Shown here: in pieces, positions 52,122-60,983 of the stretch
Position numbering within the stretch: position 1 is the stretch's first letter
Layout of the letters: each line of letters starts with the position of its first letter
NCBI GenBank assembly: GCA_963798455.1
Contig: CAWCTD010000003.1
Coordinates: 1,178,001-1,242,000 of the forward strand
Source: CAWCTD01 sp963798455
GTDB lineage: Bacteria > Acidobacteriota > Terriglobia > Bryobacterales > Bryobacteraceae
Direction: 5' to 3'
DNA length: 64,000 nucleotides
Made by a program: the position numbers and the translations under genes
The notes under the pieces: generated by a model
What the model saw: only the letters and a program-made list of their open reading frames with translations
What the model was told of the DNA's origin: nothing
The model's database searches: none

Positions 52122-53336
52122 TTATTTGAAAAGCCGGGGCGCGAAATCGTTCAGGCATCGGCGCCAGGTCAGCCACTCGTGCGCGGTGCCCGGCGATTCG
52201 AAGTACACGTTGTGGATGCCGGCCTTCGTGAGCGCCTCGCTGAACGTTTTCGCGCTGTTCCCTTCCACGGAACCAATGCCCAAAAAGAGGACCTTGACCT
52301 TCTTGTTGAATGCGGCCGCGTCGGCGAACACGCCGTTGCTGGACGTCTTGGGATCAAATCCGCCCCTGCCGCCGCTGCTGCCGCTGAATCCGCCGATATA
52401 GGCGAACTTGTCCAGGTTGCTCAGGGTCGTCTGAAACGTCTGCATTCCTCCCATCGACAGCCCGGCCATGCCACGGTTCTCCCGGCCGGGGAGCACCCGG
52501 TAGGTGCGCTCGACCATGGGGATCAGATCTGTGAGCATCATTTCGGTGAATGTTCCGCCGAAATTCGCGGGAATGCCGCCTCCCCGCCTGGCGGCTTCCG
52601 CCGGTGCGCCGCCTCCACGCGCGGCACCCGGCGCCGCTGGGGTAGGTCCACGTCGAGCCGCGAACATCGACGCGTCCTCGCCCGGCTTGACGGCGTTGAG
52701 GTTGTCCATGACGATGAGCATGGGCTTCGCCTTCTTGGCCGCGATCAGGTTGTCCATGATGAAGTCCACATGACCCTGAATGTGCCAACCCCGCTCGTTT
52801 TCTCCCCAGCCGTGCAGAAGGTACAGGACCGGATAGCGCGTCTTCGTGCTGCTGTCATAGCCGGGAGGCGCGTAGACGTAGCAGCGCCGCCACTTGCCCG
52901 TGACCTTGGAGAAGTACCAACGCGAGCGCACCTCCCCGTGCGGCACGTTCTGCGGTTCATAATACTCCCCGCCGCTTTTCTCGGGAATCTCGATCCCGCT
53001 GTTCTCCCAGCCGGATCCGAAAAACGTCTCGCTCGACGGATCGGCTACTTGAACGCCGTCCACAACCAGGGTGTAGTAGTGGAAGCCCACCACTTGCGGC
53101 GGGATAATGACGCTCCACATCCCGTCCGCGCCGCGGGTCATGTCGTGGGTCCCACCCAGTCGCACCTGAACCTTTTGGGCATCGGGCGCCAGCACGCGGA
53201 ACGCCACCCGATTATCGGGATAGACGCAGGGGTACTGCGCGTTAGGGATGTTGAGTGTCGAAGGCTTGCAGTCGTCCGCAGCCTGTCCCCAACACAAGCC
53301 GCATGTCAGTATTGACATTGCCAACGTGGTTCTCAT
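52122..53336 (-). CDS. Exported esterase (feruloyl-esterase/EsD-like) with N-terminal CBM48-like domain
   Basis: A 404-residue secreted hydrolase: signal peptide (about residues 1-19), an early-set beta domain (about 35-125, RVLAPDAQKVQVRLGG, GMWSVIIPP, GFHYYTLVVDGV) as in glycogen-branching-like modules, and an alpha/beta-hydrolase domain with YPVLYLLHGWGENERGW, the nucleophile S294 in GLSMGG and a C-terminal histidine in GTAHEWLTWRRCL. An Ala/Gly/Arg-rich loop (about 220-250) interrupts the fold. The plan matches xylan-esterase-type enzymes. ATG 53336 places the signal peptide at the very N-terminus. Confidence 0.85.
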   Translation of the reverse strand: MRTTLAMSILTCGLCWGQAADDCKPSTLNIPNAQYPCVYPDNRVAFRVLAPDAQKVQVRLGGTHDMTRGADGMWSVIIPPQVVGFHYYTLVVDGVQVADPSSETFFGSGWENSGIEIPEKSGGEYYEPQNVPHGEVRSRWYFSKVTGKWRRCYVYAPPGYDSSTKTRYPVLYLLHGWGENERGWHIQGHVDFIMDNLIAAKKAKPMLIVMDNLNAVKPGEDASMFAARRGPTPAAPGAARGGGAPAEAARRGGGIPANFGGTFTEMMLTDLIPMVERTYRVLPGRENRGMAGLSMGGMQTFQTTLSNLDKFAYIGGFSGSSGGRGGFDPKTSSNGVFADAAAFNKKVKVLFLGIGSVEGNSAKTFSEALTKAGIHNVYFESPGTAHEWLTWRRCLNDFAPRLFK

Positions 53337-53460
53337 GGGAATCGCTCGTGTTGTCTCTCTATTCGGGCCTTGCTGCAAGCGCTATCGTAGAATACTTCAT
53401 GCGGCCCTGTCCAGCAGGCCCCTAAGGTCCGGGTGCGATCCAGCCGATAAAAGGAGGTAG

Positions 53461-53733
53461 GTGTCGAGCGGTATGCTTGCCAACCTCATGGGGATCATCA
53501 ACCAGATTGAGTTCCAGACAAGTCTTCTGGCTCTCAACGCGGCGGTGGAGGCCGCCAGAGCCGGCCAAAGCGGGCTTGGCTCCGCCGTTGTCTCGGAGGA
53601 GGTAAGCACGCTTGCCCAAAGAAGCGCCCAGGCGGCCAGGGAAACGGCGGCGCTCATCAAGGACTTCCCTGCCCCATTACAGGACGGCTTGAACACGCCC
53701 GACGGCAAGAGCAGCGCGAGTTCTGACGGTTAA
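53461..53733 (+). CDS. Stand-alone methyl-accepting chemotaxis protein hairpin-tip fragment
   Basis: A 90-residue frame that contains the most conserved tip of chemoreceptor signalling domains: INQIEFQTSLLALNAAVEAA, ARAGQSGLGSAVVSEEVSTLAQRSAQAA. There is no sensor, membrane or HAMP part, and after about residue 65 the sequence is not receptor-like. AAAGGAGG lies directly in front of the GTG, so translation is plausible. It either is a decayed receptor or a small protein that could bind CheA/CheW-type partners. No che genes are in the window. It is convergent with the hemerythrin gene, sharing the last 4 bases. Confidence 0.55.
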   Translation: MSSGMLANLMGIINQIEFQTSLLALNAAVEAARAGQSGLGSAVVSEEVSTLAQRSAQAARETAALIKDFPAPLQDGLNTPDGKSSASSDG

Positions 53734-54908
53734 TTGTACTCGAGCAGGCGGCGTTCCCCTTCGAGACCGCGGATGCGCGTCAGGTCCTGCGTCACCTCCA
53801 ACGTGCCCAGGTAGCGCTTCTCCGCGTCGCGCACGGCGAAATATCGGATGTGCACGAAACGGCCTTCCAGGTGGATCCAGAACTCGGCGACGTCCTGCCG
53901 GCCCTCGCGGAAATCCGTCAGTATCCGGTCCACCACTTCCACGCTTCGGGGAGGATGGCAATGCTGCACTTTGCGGCCGATGATGGCGGTGCTGCGGGCG
54001 AAGACCCTGTCCGGTCCCTCTGAAAAAAAAGCCACACGATCCTCGGCATCCACAAAGGTGACGTCCACGGGAAGCGTGGAGAAGATACCGACTAACTGTT
54101 CCACCGCCAGGCGGCCCGTGGGCAGTTGGATGCCTTCGCCCACGGGGAGGTTGAGCCCCTTCTTGACGACCGCTTCCGAAGGCCGGTATCCGTCTCGCGG
54201 CTCGACCAGGCACCAGCCGTAGCGCGGGGACGACAACCACACCTCGGCCCAGTCTTCTTCGGTGAAAGTGTCCAGGCACATCGGCAGGAGGATGTGGTCC
54301 TCCTTGTACATCATCTCTTCCACGGCGCCGATCGCCCTCTCGGCCAGACTCCTGACCGCGGCGTCCCACTCTCCGGCAGCCGCCTCACCGAGTTTCTTCA
54401 ACAGCCCTCTCACTTCGTCGTCCTTGGCCCACATTACTTTGGAAGGTCCAGTGATGCCGTGCCGCTCCAGGTACGGGAAGAAGGTGTGCTCCTTGCGCTG
54501 GTAGTGCTTCTCGACATCCATGAGGTCGTTGTACGCCTGACGCCATGCCATCAGGGAGGACTCGGCCACAGCCTCCCGCATTCTCGCAATGACTCCACGC
54601 AGGGCTTCGTTCTCCTGGCGGAAGGTGTCCGCTGGATGCCCGGGCGCGACCGGCTTGGCCGGAAGCTGCACCAGGGCCTCCCGGGTGACCTGGGAGTGCA
54701 GGTCGCACATGCACTGGACCTCTTCGACCGGCATTCCCTCGGCCATGAGCTCCTGCTCTATGGCCACGATCTCCGAGTAATCTGTTTCCCCCACCAGCGC
54801 CTTGAGCCGGTCTTTCACCTGGTCAGGCGGCTGCCCAGCGTGCAGGTGCTTGATGATGTCCTTCAGTGTGCGGACACGATGTGCCTTGTTGTCAATGAGT
54901 TCGCTCAT
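53730..54908 (-). CDS. DUF438, hemerythrin and PAS domain protein
   Basis: A 392-residue cytoplasmic protein: DUF438 (about residues 8-80, KHLHAGQPPDQVKDRLKALVG), a hemerythrin-like four-helix domain (about 95-235) with H/E ligands in DVEKHYQRKEHTFFPYLERHG and MMYKEDHILLPMCL, and a PAS domain (about 265-385, FSTLPVDVTFVDAEDRVAFFSEG, IIGRKVQHCHPP). This triple architecture is found in oxygen or nitric-oxide related sensors of anaerobes and facultative bacteria. AAGGAG precedes the ATG by 7 bases. Confidence 0.87.
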   Translation of the reverse strand: MSELIDNKAHRVRTLKDIIKHLHAGQPPDQVKDRLKALVGETDYSEIVAIEQELMAEGMPVEEVQCMCDLHSQVTREALVQLPAKPVAPGHPADTFRQENEALRGVIARMREAVAESSLMAWRQAYNDLMDVEKHYQRKEHTFFPYLERHGITGPSKVMWAKDDEVRGLLKKLGEAAAGEWDAAVRSLAERAIGAVEEMMYKEDHILLPMCLDTFTEEDWAEVWLSSPRYGWCLVEPRDGYRPSEAVVKKGLNLPVGEGIQLPTGRLAVEQLVGIFSTLPVDVTFVDAEDRVAFFSEGPDRVFARSTAIIGRKVQHCHPPRSVEVVDRILTDFREGRQDVAEFWIHLEGRFVHIRYFAVRDAEKRYLGTLEVTQDLTRIRGLEGERRLLEYN

Positions 54909-54999
54909 CCAAACGCTCCTTGCGTCGGCTGAGCCCAGAATAGCAAGCCCCAGGCGCGGGGTCGATGACCAAAGTCACAGCCATGTGAACACCAAGCGG

Positions 55000-56967
55000 C
55001 TACTTCACCTTCGCGCTCGCCGTGTTCGACGGAGCGGACTCGCCAGACCCGTTGTACGCGGTAACGTAGTACTGGTTATTGCCAACAGGAGCAGTTGAAT
55101 CGCCGTAGCTGGTGGCGTTGGCAGAGGCAATCTTCACCCAGTTGCCCCATTTCTTTCCAGTCTGCGACCGCCGGTATACGTTGAACCCGGTCTCGTTGTT
55201 GGAGTTGTCGACCCAGCTCAGGTTGACAATTCGGCTGGAGACCCTGGCCGTCAGGCTGGAGGGCGCCGCCGGCGGGCCGTTGGGGTTAACGATGTTGACG
55301 ATCACGCTGTCGCTGGCGCTCAAGCCCACGCTGTCGGTGGCCGTGGCAGTAACCGTGCGGTTACCCAGTTCAGTGCAACTGAAAGTTCTGGTGATGTTGC
55401 CACCCGTGCCGCTCGATGTTCCTGCGCCGGACCATTGGATGGTGCTGGTCAGAGTACCATCCTGCGGATCCGATGCCGTCGCGGCAAAACTCACTGCGGT
55501 TTGACAGTTGAATTGCTGACCGTCCGTGCTGGGTGCCGTGATTGTGACCGTCGGAGGCTGGTTCGGCGCGCTCCCGCCGGCATTCACCGTCTGCAGCGCG
55601 TCTATGCGACCGTAGCCGTACGTATTGTTGGGGCTCAGGCCGGCGGAAATGCCTCCGCAAGTCTGCGTGGTTCCCAGGCCGACCGCATTCCCCGCGATCA
55701 GCGACTCGGTGGCGGAGATGTTGCCCTTGTAGCCCGGCCGGATGGCCCACAGCAGCGCCACGACGCCAGCCGTATGAGGGCTGGCCATCGAGGTTCCGTT
55801 GTAGTAGGCGTAACTGTCGGTGGGGACGCTCGAGTAGATGCTGACCCCCGGGGCGCTCACGTTGGGCTTGATTCCCCCGAACGCAGAGGGGCCCCTAGAC
55901 GAGAAACTGGCAATCGCATCGACGGAATCCGTGGCGCCACTGGCGAAGGATTCGGGATAGTCGCCCGGCGAGTTCGCAGTGCCACAGTTGGGGCCGCTGT
56001 TCCCGTTGGAGAACGCTGGAAAGATCCCGGCCGCCACCCAATTCCGCACGTAGGACTGATACCACGTGCTACCGCTGCCGCCCCCCCAGGAGTTGTTGAC
56101 AATGTTCGGTCTGTTCGCAGCGCTCCCACCCGGCGCCATGACCCACTGCGCGCAGGAGATTAAGGACGAACTGCTGCAACTGCCGCTCTCGCAACCCTTG
56201 CAGGCGATCCACTTCGCTCCCGGCGCCACCCCGATCCCACCCGTACCCACCATGGTCCCCATGGTGTGCGTCCCGTGGCCCACGTTGTCACAAGGGGCGC
56301 CGCCACACTTGTTAGCTGGGTCATACCAATTGCCGGCGTGGCTAAAGCCGCCGCCAACCAGGGTGCCTCGGTACTGGCTCACCAAGGCCGGATGATTGTA
56401 CTGGACGCCGGTGTCGATGTTCGCCACAACGATGCCAGCGCCCGTATCCGAGAAGGCGCTCCAAACACCGTCTGCTCGGATCAGCGAGATGTTCCATCCA
56501 ACGGATTGCACTGCGTTCTGCGTGGCTTGCGGATCCGGGATGGTGAAGATCACATTGGGCATGATCGCCGCCACCTCGGGTCTTTGGGCCAAGGCGTGCG
56601 CCAGATCGAGCGTGCCGTCCGGGATGTAGACCGCATTTACGACCCAGAACGGGGAGAAGTCGATTCCCCGCCCCTGCAAGTATCCCCGGACACCATTCTG
56701 GCTGCGGTTGGCCGTGGCCTGCAGGCTCTGGACCACGAAGCGGCCCCGAGCGGCCCAGTCGCGTATCCCGTAAGCTGCGGCCAACGGAGTGCGCTCTCCG
56801 AAAACGACAAAAAAAGCCGCCGTCCCATCCTGGCTGTCAAGCAGCGCGCGCATCAAGCCGGGATCGATCTTGGCATCCGCACCCTGCGGCGCAGCCGCCG
56901 CCACAGAGGTCATCAGCAACGCTAATGCCGTCAGCCAGTACAGACCGCAACGTCGTACACTTGTCAT
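55000..56967 (-). CDS. Secreted subtilisin-like serine protease (S8) with Ig-like and fibronectin III domains
   Basis: A 655-residue protein: signal peptide (about residues 1-26), propeptide-like I9 region to about 145, catalytic domain with D185 in VVANIDTGVQYNHP, H231 in GHGTHTMG and S393 in GTSMASPHTAGVVALL, then a PKD/Ig-like domain (about 478-560, PPTVTITAPSTDGQQF) and a fibronectin type III domain (about 570-655, SRIVNLSWVDNSNNETGFNVYRR). Secreted degradative protease. AGGAGG precedes the ATG by 5 bases. Paired cysteines near 221-226 and 256-272 may form disulfides. Confidence 0.92.
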   Translation of the reverse strand: MTSVRRCGLYWLTALALLMTSVAAAAPQGADAKIDPGLMRALLDSQDGTAAFFVVFGERTPLAAAYGIRDWAARGRFVVQSLQATANRSQNGVRGYLQGRGIDFSPFWVVNAVYIPDGTLDLAHALAQRPEVAAIMPNVIFTIPDPQATQNAVQSVGWNISLIRADGVWSAFSDTGAGIVVANIDTGVQYNHPALVSQYRGTLVGGGFSHAGNWYDPANKCGGAPCDNVGHGTHTMGTMVGTGGIGVAPGAKWIACKGCESGSCSSSSLISCAQWVMAPGGSAANRPNIVNNSWGGGSGSTWYQSYVRNWVAAGIFPAFSNGNSGPNCGTANSPGDYPESFASGATDSVDAIASFSSRGPSAFGGIKPNVSAPGVSIYSSVPTDSYAYYNGTSMASPHTAGVVALLWAIRPGYKGNISATESLIAGNAVGLGTTQTCGGISAGLSPNNTYGYGRIDALQTVNAGGSAPNQPPTVTITAPSTDGQQFNCQTAVSFAATASDPQDGTLTSTIQWSGAGTSSGTGGNITRTFSCTELGNRTVTATATDSVGLSASDSVIVNIVNPNGPPAAPSSLTARVSSRIVNLSWVDNSNNETGFNVYRRSQTGKKWGNWVKIASANATSYGDSTAPVGNNQYYVTAYNGSGESAPSNTASAKVK

Positions 56968-57272
56968 GCTGTCCTCCTGGGAGTCTTCGAAAAGGATAAG
57001 ACTAAAGAGGCCATAAGCTCAATAGGACTGAGGTACTTAAGTTCCAGTGGTGCTTTAGTACGCCCCGGTTTGAAGTACTGCTGGCGCCCTCATTCATGGG
57101 GGGGGCAAGGCGATGAAGACGCTTCGGAAGAGCACAGAGTTGCACGCTTGGAGGGTTACCGGAGTCCCTCGGGATGGAAAGGATGAGAACAACGCTCCAA
57201 CGGAGGTGGTTGGATGTACAATCGATGCTGGCCAGGAAGGCAAGAAGGAAATCCTGGTCAAGGAGATTTCCG
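56968..57272. other. Intergenic region upstream of the CBM-like gene
   Basis: About 300 bases between the protease start and the TTG at 57273. Frames continue through part of it but without family resemblance. A TACAAT (57219-57224) could be a -10 box. I see no tRNA, riboswitch or repeat. Confidence 0.4.
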
Positions 57273-57923
57273 TTGAAACCACTCGATGCTTTTGCCGCGG
57301 CGCTGATCTTGATATTCTGTCTGCGGGCTGCCCCGCCCGCCGATTACAAAGGAAAGCCTTTCAAGGACGCGGAACACAAGTCCGGCCTTCAGGTGATTCC
57401 GGGCCGTTTGCAGTGCGCCCTTTATGACCTCGGCGGGGAAGGTGTTGCCTATCACGACACCGATGTCATCAATCATGGCAGCGGCGAGCTGAACCACCAG
57501 CCCAACCATTGCGAGCCCGGTGTCCCGGCCTCAATCTGCTACTTCCGGGAAAACGAAGGCGCCGATATCTCCTACACCAAGAACTTGGCGGACTTCAACC
57601 ACCCCAACTTCTTTGTCCCCCTGAAGATGCAACTCTACCTCGGCTGGGAAGCCGACGGCGAGTGGACCAACTACACGGTAGATGTGAAGAAGGCGGGCAC
57701 ATACCAGATCGTGGCTCTGTACTCCAAGGCAGCCAACACAGTGAAGTTCTCGGTGAATCACAAGCCCGCCGGCGAGTGCAAGCTGCCCCTTGACACCGGC
57801 GATTTTCACATCTGGAACAAAGCGGCCTGCGGACAGATCAGCTTCCCCGAGAAGGGCATTCAACTACTGACGCTGTACTACAACACCGGAAACAATCTGG
57901 CGTACTTCGACTTCGAGGAGTAG
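57273..57923 (+). CDS. Secreted CBM6-like carbohydrate-binding protein
   Basis: A 216-residue protein with a signal peptide (KPLDAFAAALILIFCL) and a beta-sandwich whose end resembles family 6 carbohydrate-binding modules: EGADISYTKNLADFNHP, WEADGEWTNYTVDVKKAGTYQIVALYS, FHIWNKAACGQISFPEKGIQLLTLYYNTGNNLAYFDFEE. GEW-NYTV and the final NTGN-AYFDF are typical ligand-loop and last-strand patterns. There is no catalytic domain. The TTG at 57273 is chosen for AAGGAG 7 bases upstream and the signal peptide; ATG 57174 would add a basic, unusual N-terminus. Confidence 0.68.
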   Translation: MKPLDAFAAALILIFCLRAAPPADYKGKPFKDAEHKSGLQVIPGRLQCALYDLGGEGVAYHDTDVINHGSGELNHQPNHCEPGVPASICYFRENEGADISYTKNLADFNHPNFFVPLKMQLYLGWEADGEWTNYTVDVKKAGTYQIVALYSKAANTVKFSVNHKPAGECKLPLDTGDFHIWNKAACGQISFPEKGIQLLTLYYNTGNNLAYFDFEE

Positions 57924-57971
57924 GGTGGTTCCGGTGCGCGCCCGTAACTCAGCCGCCCTCAGGGGCCGCCG

Positions 57972-58703
57972 TTAGCCCTGAATCAGCCGGACCAGAAGAC
58001 CGGCCAGAGCGCCGCCCACCAACGGTCCTAAGATGGGAATCGGGGCGTAGGACCAGTCGGAGGAGCCTTTGCCGGCAATCGGCAGGATGGCGTGGGCCAG
58101 GCGTGGGCCGAGGTCTCGTGCCGGGTTGATGGCGTAACCGGTCGTCCCGCCCAGCGAGAGGCCGATCCCCCACACGAGGCCCGCAACCAGGTATGGTCCC
58201 AAGCCTGGGGCCGGGCCCGTACTAGAAACCGCTTTCGAAGAAATCGCCCACACCACCAGCACCAGGACGAACGTGGCGATGAGTTCACTGCCGAAATTGG
58301 CCACTTTGTGGCGAATCGCCGGAATGGTACAGAAGCATCCCAGCTTGGCGGCCGGGTCCTCCGTTTCGCGCCAATGGTGGAAGAAGTGAAGCCACACCAG
58401 CGCGGCTCCCACCAGGGCTCCCAGCAATTGGGCCGCCCAATATGGGGCCAGCTTCGAATAGTCACCGGATTGAATAGCCGCGCCCAGCGTCACCACCGGG
58501 TTGATGTGCGCATCCGGGCTGCCGCAGGCTATCGCGGTAAGCACACCCGCCATGACCGCGAAAGCCCATCCGCTGGCGATCACCATCCAGCCCGCGCCTT
58601 CCGCCTTCGAGCGCTTGAGAACGACATTGGCCACAACGCCGTCGCCCAATAGAATCAGAACCAGCGTGCCCATGAACTCACCGAACACAGGGGTTGTCAT
58701 CAT
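57972..58703 (-). CDS. glpF: Glycerol uptake facilitator (aquaglyceroporin)
   Basis: A 243-residue membrane channel with six predicted helices. The two pore half-helices are DAHINPVVTLG, where the usual NPA is NPV, and YAINPARDLGPR with normal NPA and the downstream GlpF aspartate (NPARD) that marks glycerol channels. It allows diffusion of glycerol into the cell. It starts 12 bases after the glycerol kinase stop, so both are one operon in the order glpK-glpF. Confidence 0.9.
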   Translation of the reverse strand: MMTTPVFGEFMGTLVLILLGDGVVANVVLKRSKAEGAGWMVIASGWAFAVMAGVLTAIACGSPDAHINPVVTLGAAIQSGDYSKLAPYWAAQLLGALVGAALVWLHFFHHWRETEDPAAKLGCFCTIPAIRHKVANFGSELIATFVLVLVVWAISSKAVSSTGPAPGLGPYLVAGLVWGIGLSLGGTTGYAINPARDLGPRLAHAILPIAGKGSSDWSYAPIPILGPLVGGALAGLLVRLIQG

Positions 58704-58715
58704 AATCGGAATGCC

Positions 58716-60191
58716 TCAGTCGATCCAGTGGAACGAACGGGTTACTGCTTTCTCCCACATGCGGCACAACTCGTCGCGGCGGGCGCCCTCCATTTGCGGC
58801 CGCCAAACCTTGTTCACGGCCCAATGGGACCGCAAGTCATCCAGACTCTTGTAGAAACCGGTTGCCAGGCCGGCGGCATAGGCGGCTCCCAGCGCCGTGG
58901 TCTCCTTGACCTGTGGCCGCACCACGGGGCGGCCGAGAATGTCGGCCTGGAACTGCATCAGCAGGCCGTTCTCGACCATGCCTCCGTCCACGCGCAGGAC
59001 GTCGAGAGCCACGCCTGAATCCTTTTCCATCGCCTCCACCACGTCACGGGTCTGAAGCGCGGTCGCCTCCAGAACGGCCCGCGCCAGATGCCCCTTGTTG
59101 GCGTAGCGCGTGAGTCCGGTGATGACCCCGCGCGCGGCGTCCTGCCAGTAGGGGGCGTACAGGCCGGAGAAAGCCGGGACGAAGTAGACGCCTCCGTTGT
59201 CCTCCACCGTCAGGGCCAAGGCTTCGACGTCGGCGCTGGTTCGAATCAAACCCAGGTTGTCCCGCAACCACTGAACCAGCGCGCCGGTGATGGCGATGCT
59301 GCCTTCCAGGGCGTAGGCCGCGGGCGCGGAGCCGAACTTGTAAGCCAGGGTGGTCAACAGTCCGTGCCGGGATGGAACGGCGCGGTTGCCCGTGTTCAGC
59401 AGCAGGAAGCTGCCGGTCCCGTAGGTGTTCTTCGCCTGGCCTGGTTCGAAGCAGGTCTGCCCGACAAGGGCGGCTTGCTGGTCGCCGAGAATTCCCGCTA
59501 TTGGCACGCCGGCGAGGGCCGATTCCGAAACGCGTCCGTAGACTTCACTGCTCGAACAAATGCGGGGCAGCATAACGGCTGGGATGTCAAACAGATCGAG
59601 GAGTTCGGGGTCCCAGCTCAGCGTAGCGAGGTTCATCAACTGTGTGCGGCTGGCGTTGGTGACGTCCGTGACATGCAGCCCGCCGGTGAGCTTCCAGACG
59701 AGGAAGGTGTCGATGTTGCCGAACAGCAGGCCGCCTGCCGCGGCCCGTTCCCGCGCGCCAGGAACGTTCTCCAGCAGCCATCGGATCTTCAGGGCGCTGA
59801 AGTAGGTCGTGAGCGGAAGCCCGGTCCTGGCGCGAAAGAACTCCTGGTTGCGGCGTTCGAGGAAGCTCGAGACGTCCTCACTGACGCGCGTGTCCTGCCA
59901 GACGATGGCGTTGGCGATCGGCTGGCCGGTCTTCCGGTCCCAGACAACGGTGGTTTCGCGTTGGTTGGTGATCCCGACCGCGGCGAGATCCCGCGGCTCC
60001 CGAGCCACCTCCGCGATGACTTCCTCGGTGCGGCGCCAGATCTCTTCGGCATCGTGCTCCACCCAGCCCGGCTTCGGATAGATCTGCTGGTGCTCTCTCT
60101 GCGCGCTCGCGACCGCGCGGCCCTCCCGGTCGAACACGATGAAGCGCGTGCTGGTCGTCCCTTGGTCGATGGCGGCGATGTAGGCGGGCAT
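58716..60191 (-). CDS. glpK: Glycerol kinase
   Basis: A 491-residue FGGY-family kinase that phosphorylates glycerol with ATP. Visible: AAIDQGTTSTRFIVFDREG, QQIYPKPGWVEHDAEEIW, GITNQRETTVVWDRKTG, NAIVWQDTR, the FGGY-type GILGDQQAALVGQ and VYFVPAFSGLYAPYW, and DVLRVDGGMVENGLLMQFQADILG. Length is normal. The ATG at 60191 is chosen because the protein then begins just before the nucleotide-binding strand; the upstream extension is not protein-like. TACAGT lies 8 bases before it. Confidence 0.95.
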   Translation of the reverse strand: MPAYIAAIDQGTTSTRFIVFDREGRAVASAQREHQQIYPKPGWVEHDAEEIWRRTEEVIAEVAREPRDLAAVGITNQRETTVVWDRKTGQPIANAIVWQDTRVSEDVSSFLERRNQEFFRARTGLPLTTYFSALKIRWLLENVPGARERAAAGGLLFGNIDTFLVWKLTGGLHVTDVTNASRTQLMNLATLSWDPELLDLFDIPAVMLPRICSSSEVYGRVSESALAGVPIAGILGDQQAALVGQTCFEPGQAKNTYGTGSFLLLNTGNRAVPSRHGLLTTLAYKFGSAPAAYALEGSIAITGALVQWLRDNLGLIRTSADVEALALTVEDNGGVYFVPAFSGLYAPYWQDAARGVITGLTRYANKGHLARAVLEATALQTRDVVEAMEKDSGVALDVLRVDGGMVENGLLMQFQADILGRPVVRPQVKETTALGAAYAAGLATGFYKSLDDLRSHWAVNKVWRPQMEGARRDELCRMWEKAVTRSFHWID

Positions 60192-60199
60192 AGTGCTCC

Positions 60200-60205
60200 A
60201 CTGTA
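60200..60205 (-). promoter_or_regulatory. -10-like box of the glpK-glpF operon
   Basis: The minus strand reads TACAGT, 8 bases before the ATG at 60191, matching the leaderless pattern seen elsewhere. A GGAG also lies in the interval but only 4 bases from the ATG. Confidence 0.4.
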
Positions 60206-60423
60206 CTACACAGCGGCTTGAGGAGCCGGGCAAGGGTCGGGATGCCGGTCTGCCGATTTGGCCCCTTGGGTGCAGTACAAATGTGTGGCGAGGCTTTGGC
60301 GTGCTGGACGGAGCCGGTTTGTCGCGAATCTGGGCATACGCCCGCGCCGCCGTGTCGCAGGCATGCACATCTGGCGGCTACGTCAAGAGCACGAGTTCAG
60401 CCTGGGCCTGAGGGGAGCTGGGA

Positions 60424-60948
60424 ATGATGAACCTGAGCGCAAGAGAGAGAAGCAGCCTTCTGGAGAGAATGCAGTTCCTGGCGCTGCCGCTGCTGGCGGC
60501 AGCCGCTTTGGTGCTGCTGGTTACCTCGATCCTGCGGGCCGGCCCGCAGGCCACGCCGGCGCCTGCGGGCGCGTCTTCTAAAGACTCACCGAACAAACTT
60601 GTTTTCCTTTTGACCACCGGCCTGGAGGATGTCCGCTCGCTGGACATGGTGCTCCAGTACGCCACGGCAGCAAAGAAATCCGGGTACCTCTCCGATGTGG
60701 TGGTGCTCGCCGACGGCCGGGGCGTGGAACTTCTGGATGGTCACCTCAGCGCCAGGCCGGAACAGACCGCGACGCTCGCCAAACAAGCCAAGGCGGCCGG
60801 CGTGCATCTGGTCGTTGCCGAAACCAGTCTGAAGGATTATGGCCTCACCGCCGCCGACCTCGATCCCAAGCCGGACGAGATCGTCCCCAACGGCGCCGTC
60901 AAGATCGCCAATCTCATCGGCCAGCACTACGAGGTGATCCACTTCTGA
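60424..60948 (+). CDS. Exported/membrane-anchored DsrE-like protein
   Basis: A 174-residue protein with a signal anchor (about residues 17-38) and a DsrE/DsrF-like domain: KLVFLLTTGLEDVRSLDMVLQYATAAKKSG, DVVVLADGRGVELLDGH, and VHLVVAETSLKDYGL. The usual active-site cysteine of DsrE sulfur carriers is not visible, so sulfur transfer is doubtful. It precedes typA by 36 bases, separated by a GC-rich hairpin. Start could also be the next codon, ATG 60427. Confidence 0.7.
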   Translation: MMNLSARERSSLLERMQFLALPLLAAAALVLLVTSILRAGPQATPAPAGASSKDSPNKLVFLLTTGLEDVRSLDMVLQYATAAKKSGYLSDVVVLADGRGVELLDGHLSARPEQTATLAKQAKAAGVHLVVAETSLKDYGLTAADLDPKPDEIVPNGAVKIANLIGQHYEVIHF

Positions 60949-60967
60949 GGCGCGCCGGGCGCGCGCC
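60949..60967 (+). terminator. GC-rich hairpin between DsrE-like gene and typA
   Basis: GGCGCGC-cgggc-GCGCGCC, a perfect 7-bp stem with a 5-base loop directly after the stop codon. No T-tract follows, so termination would be weak or dependent on other factors. Confidence 0.35.
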
Positions 60968-60983
60968 GTGTCAACATGGAGTA

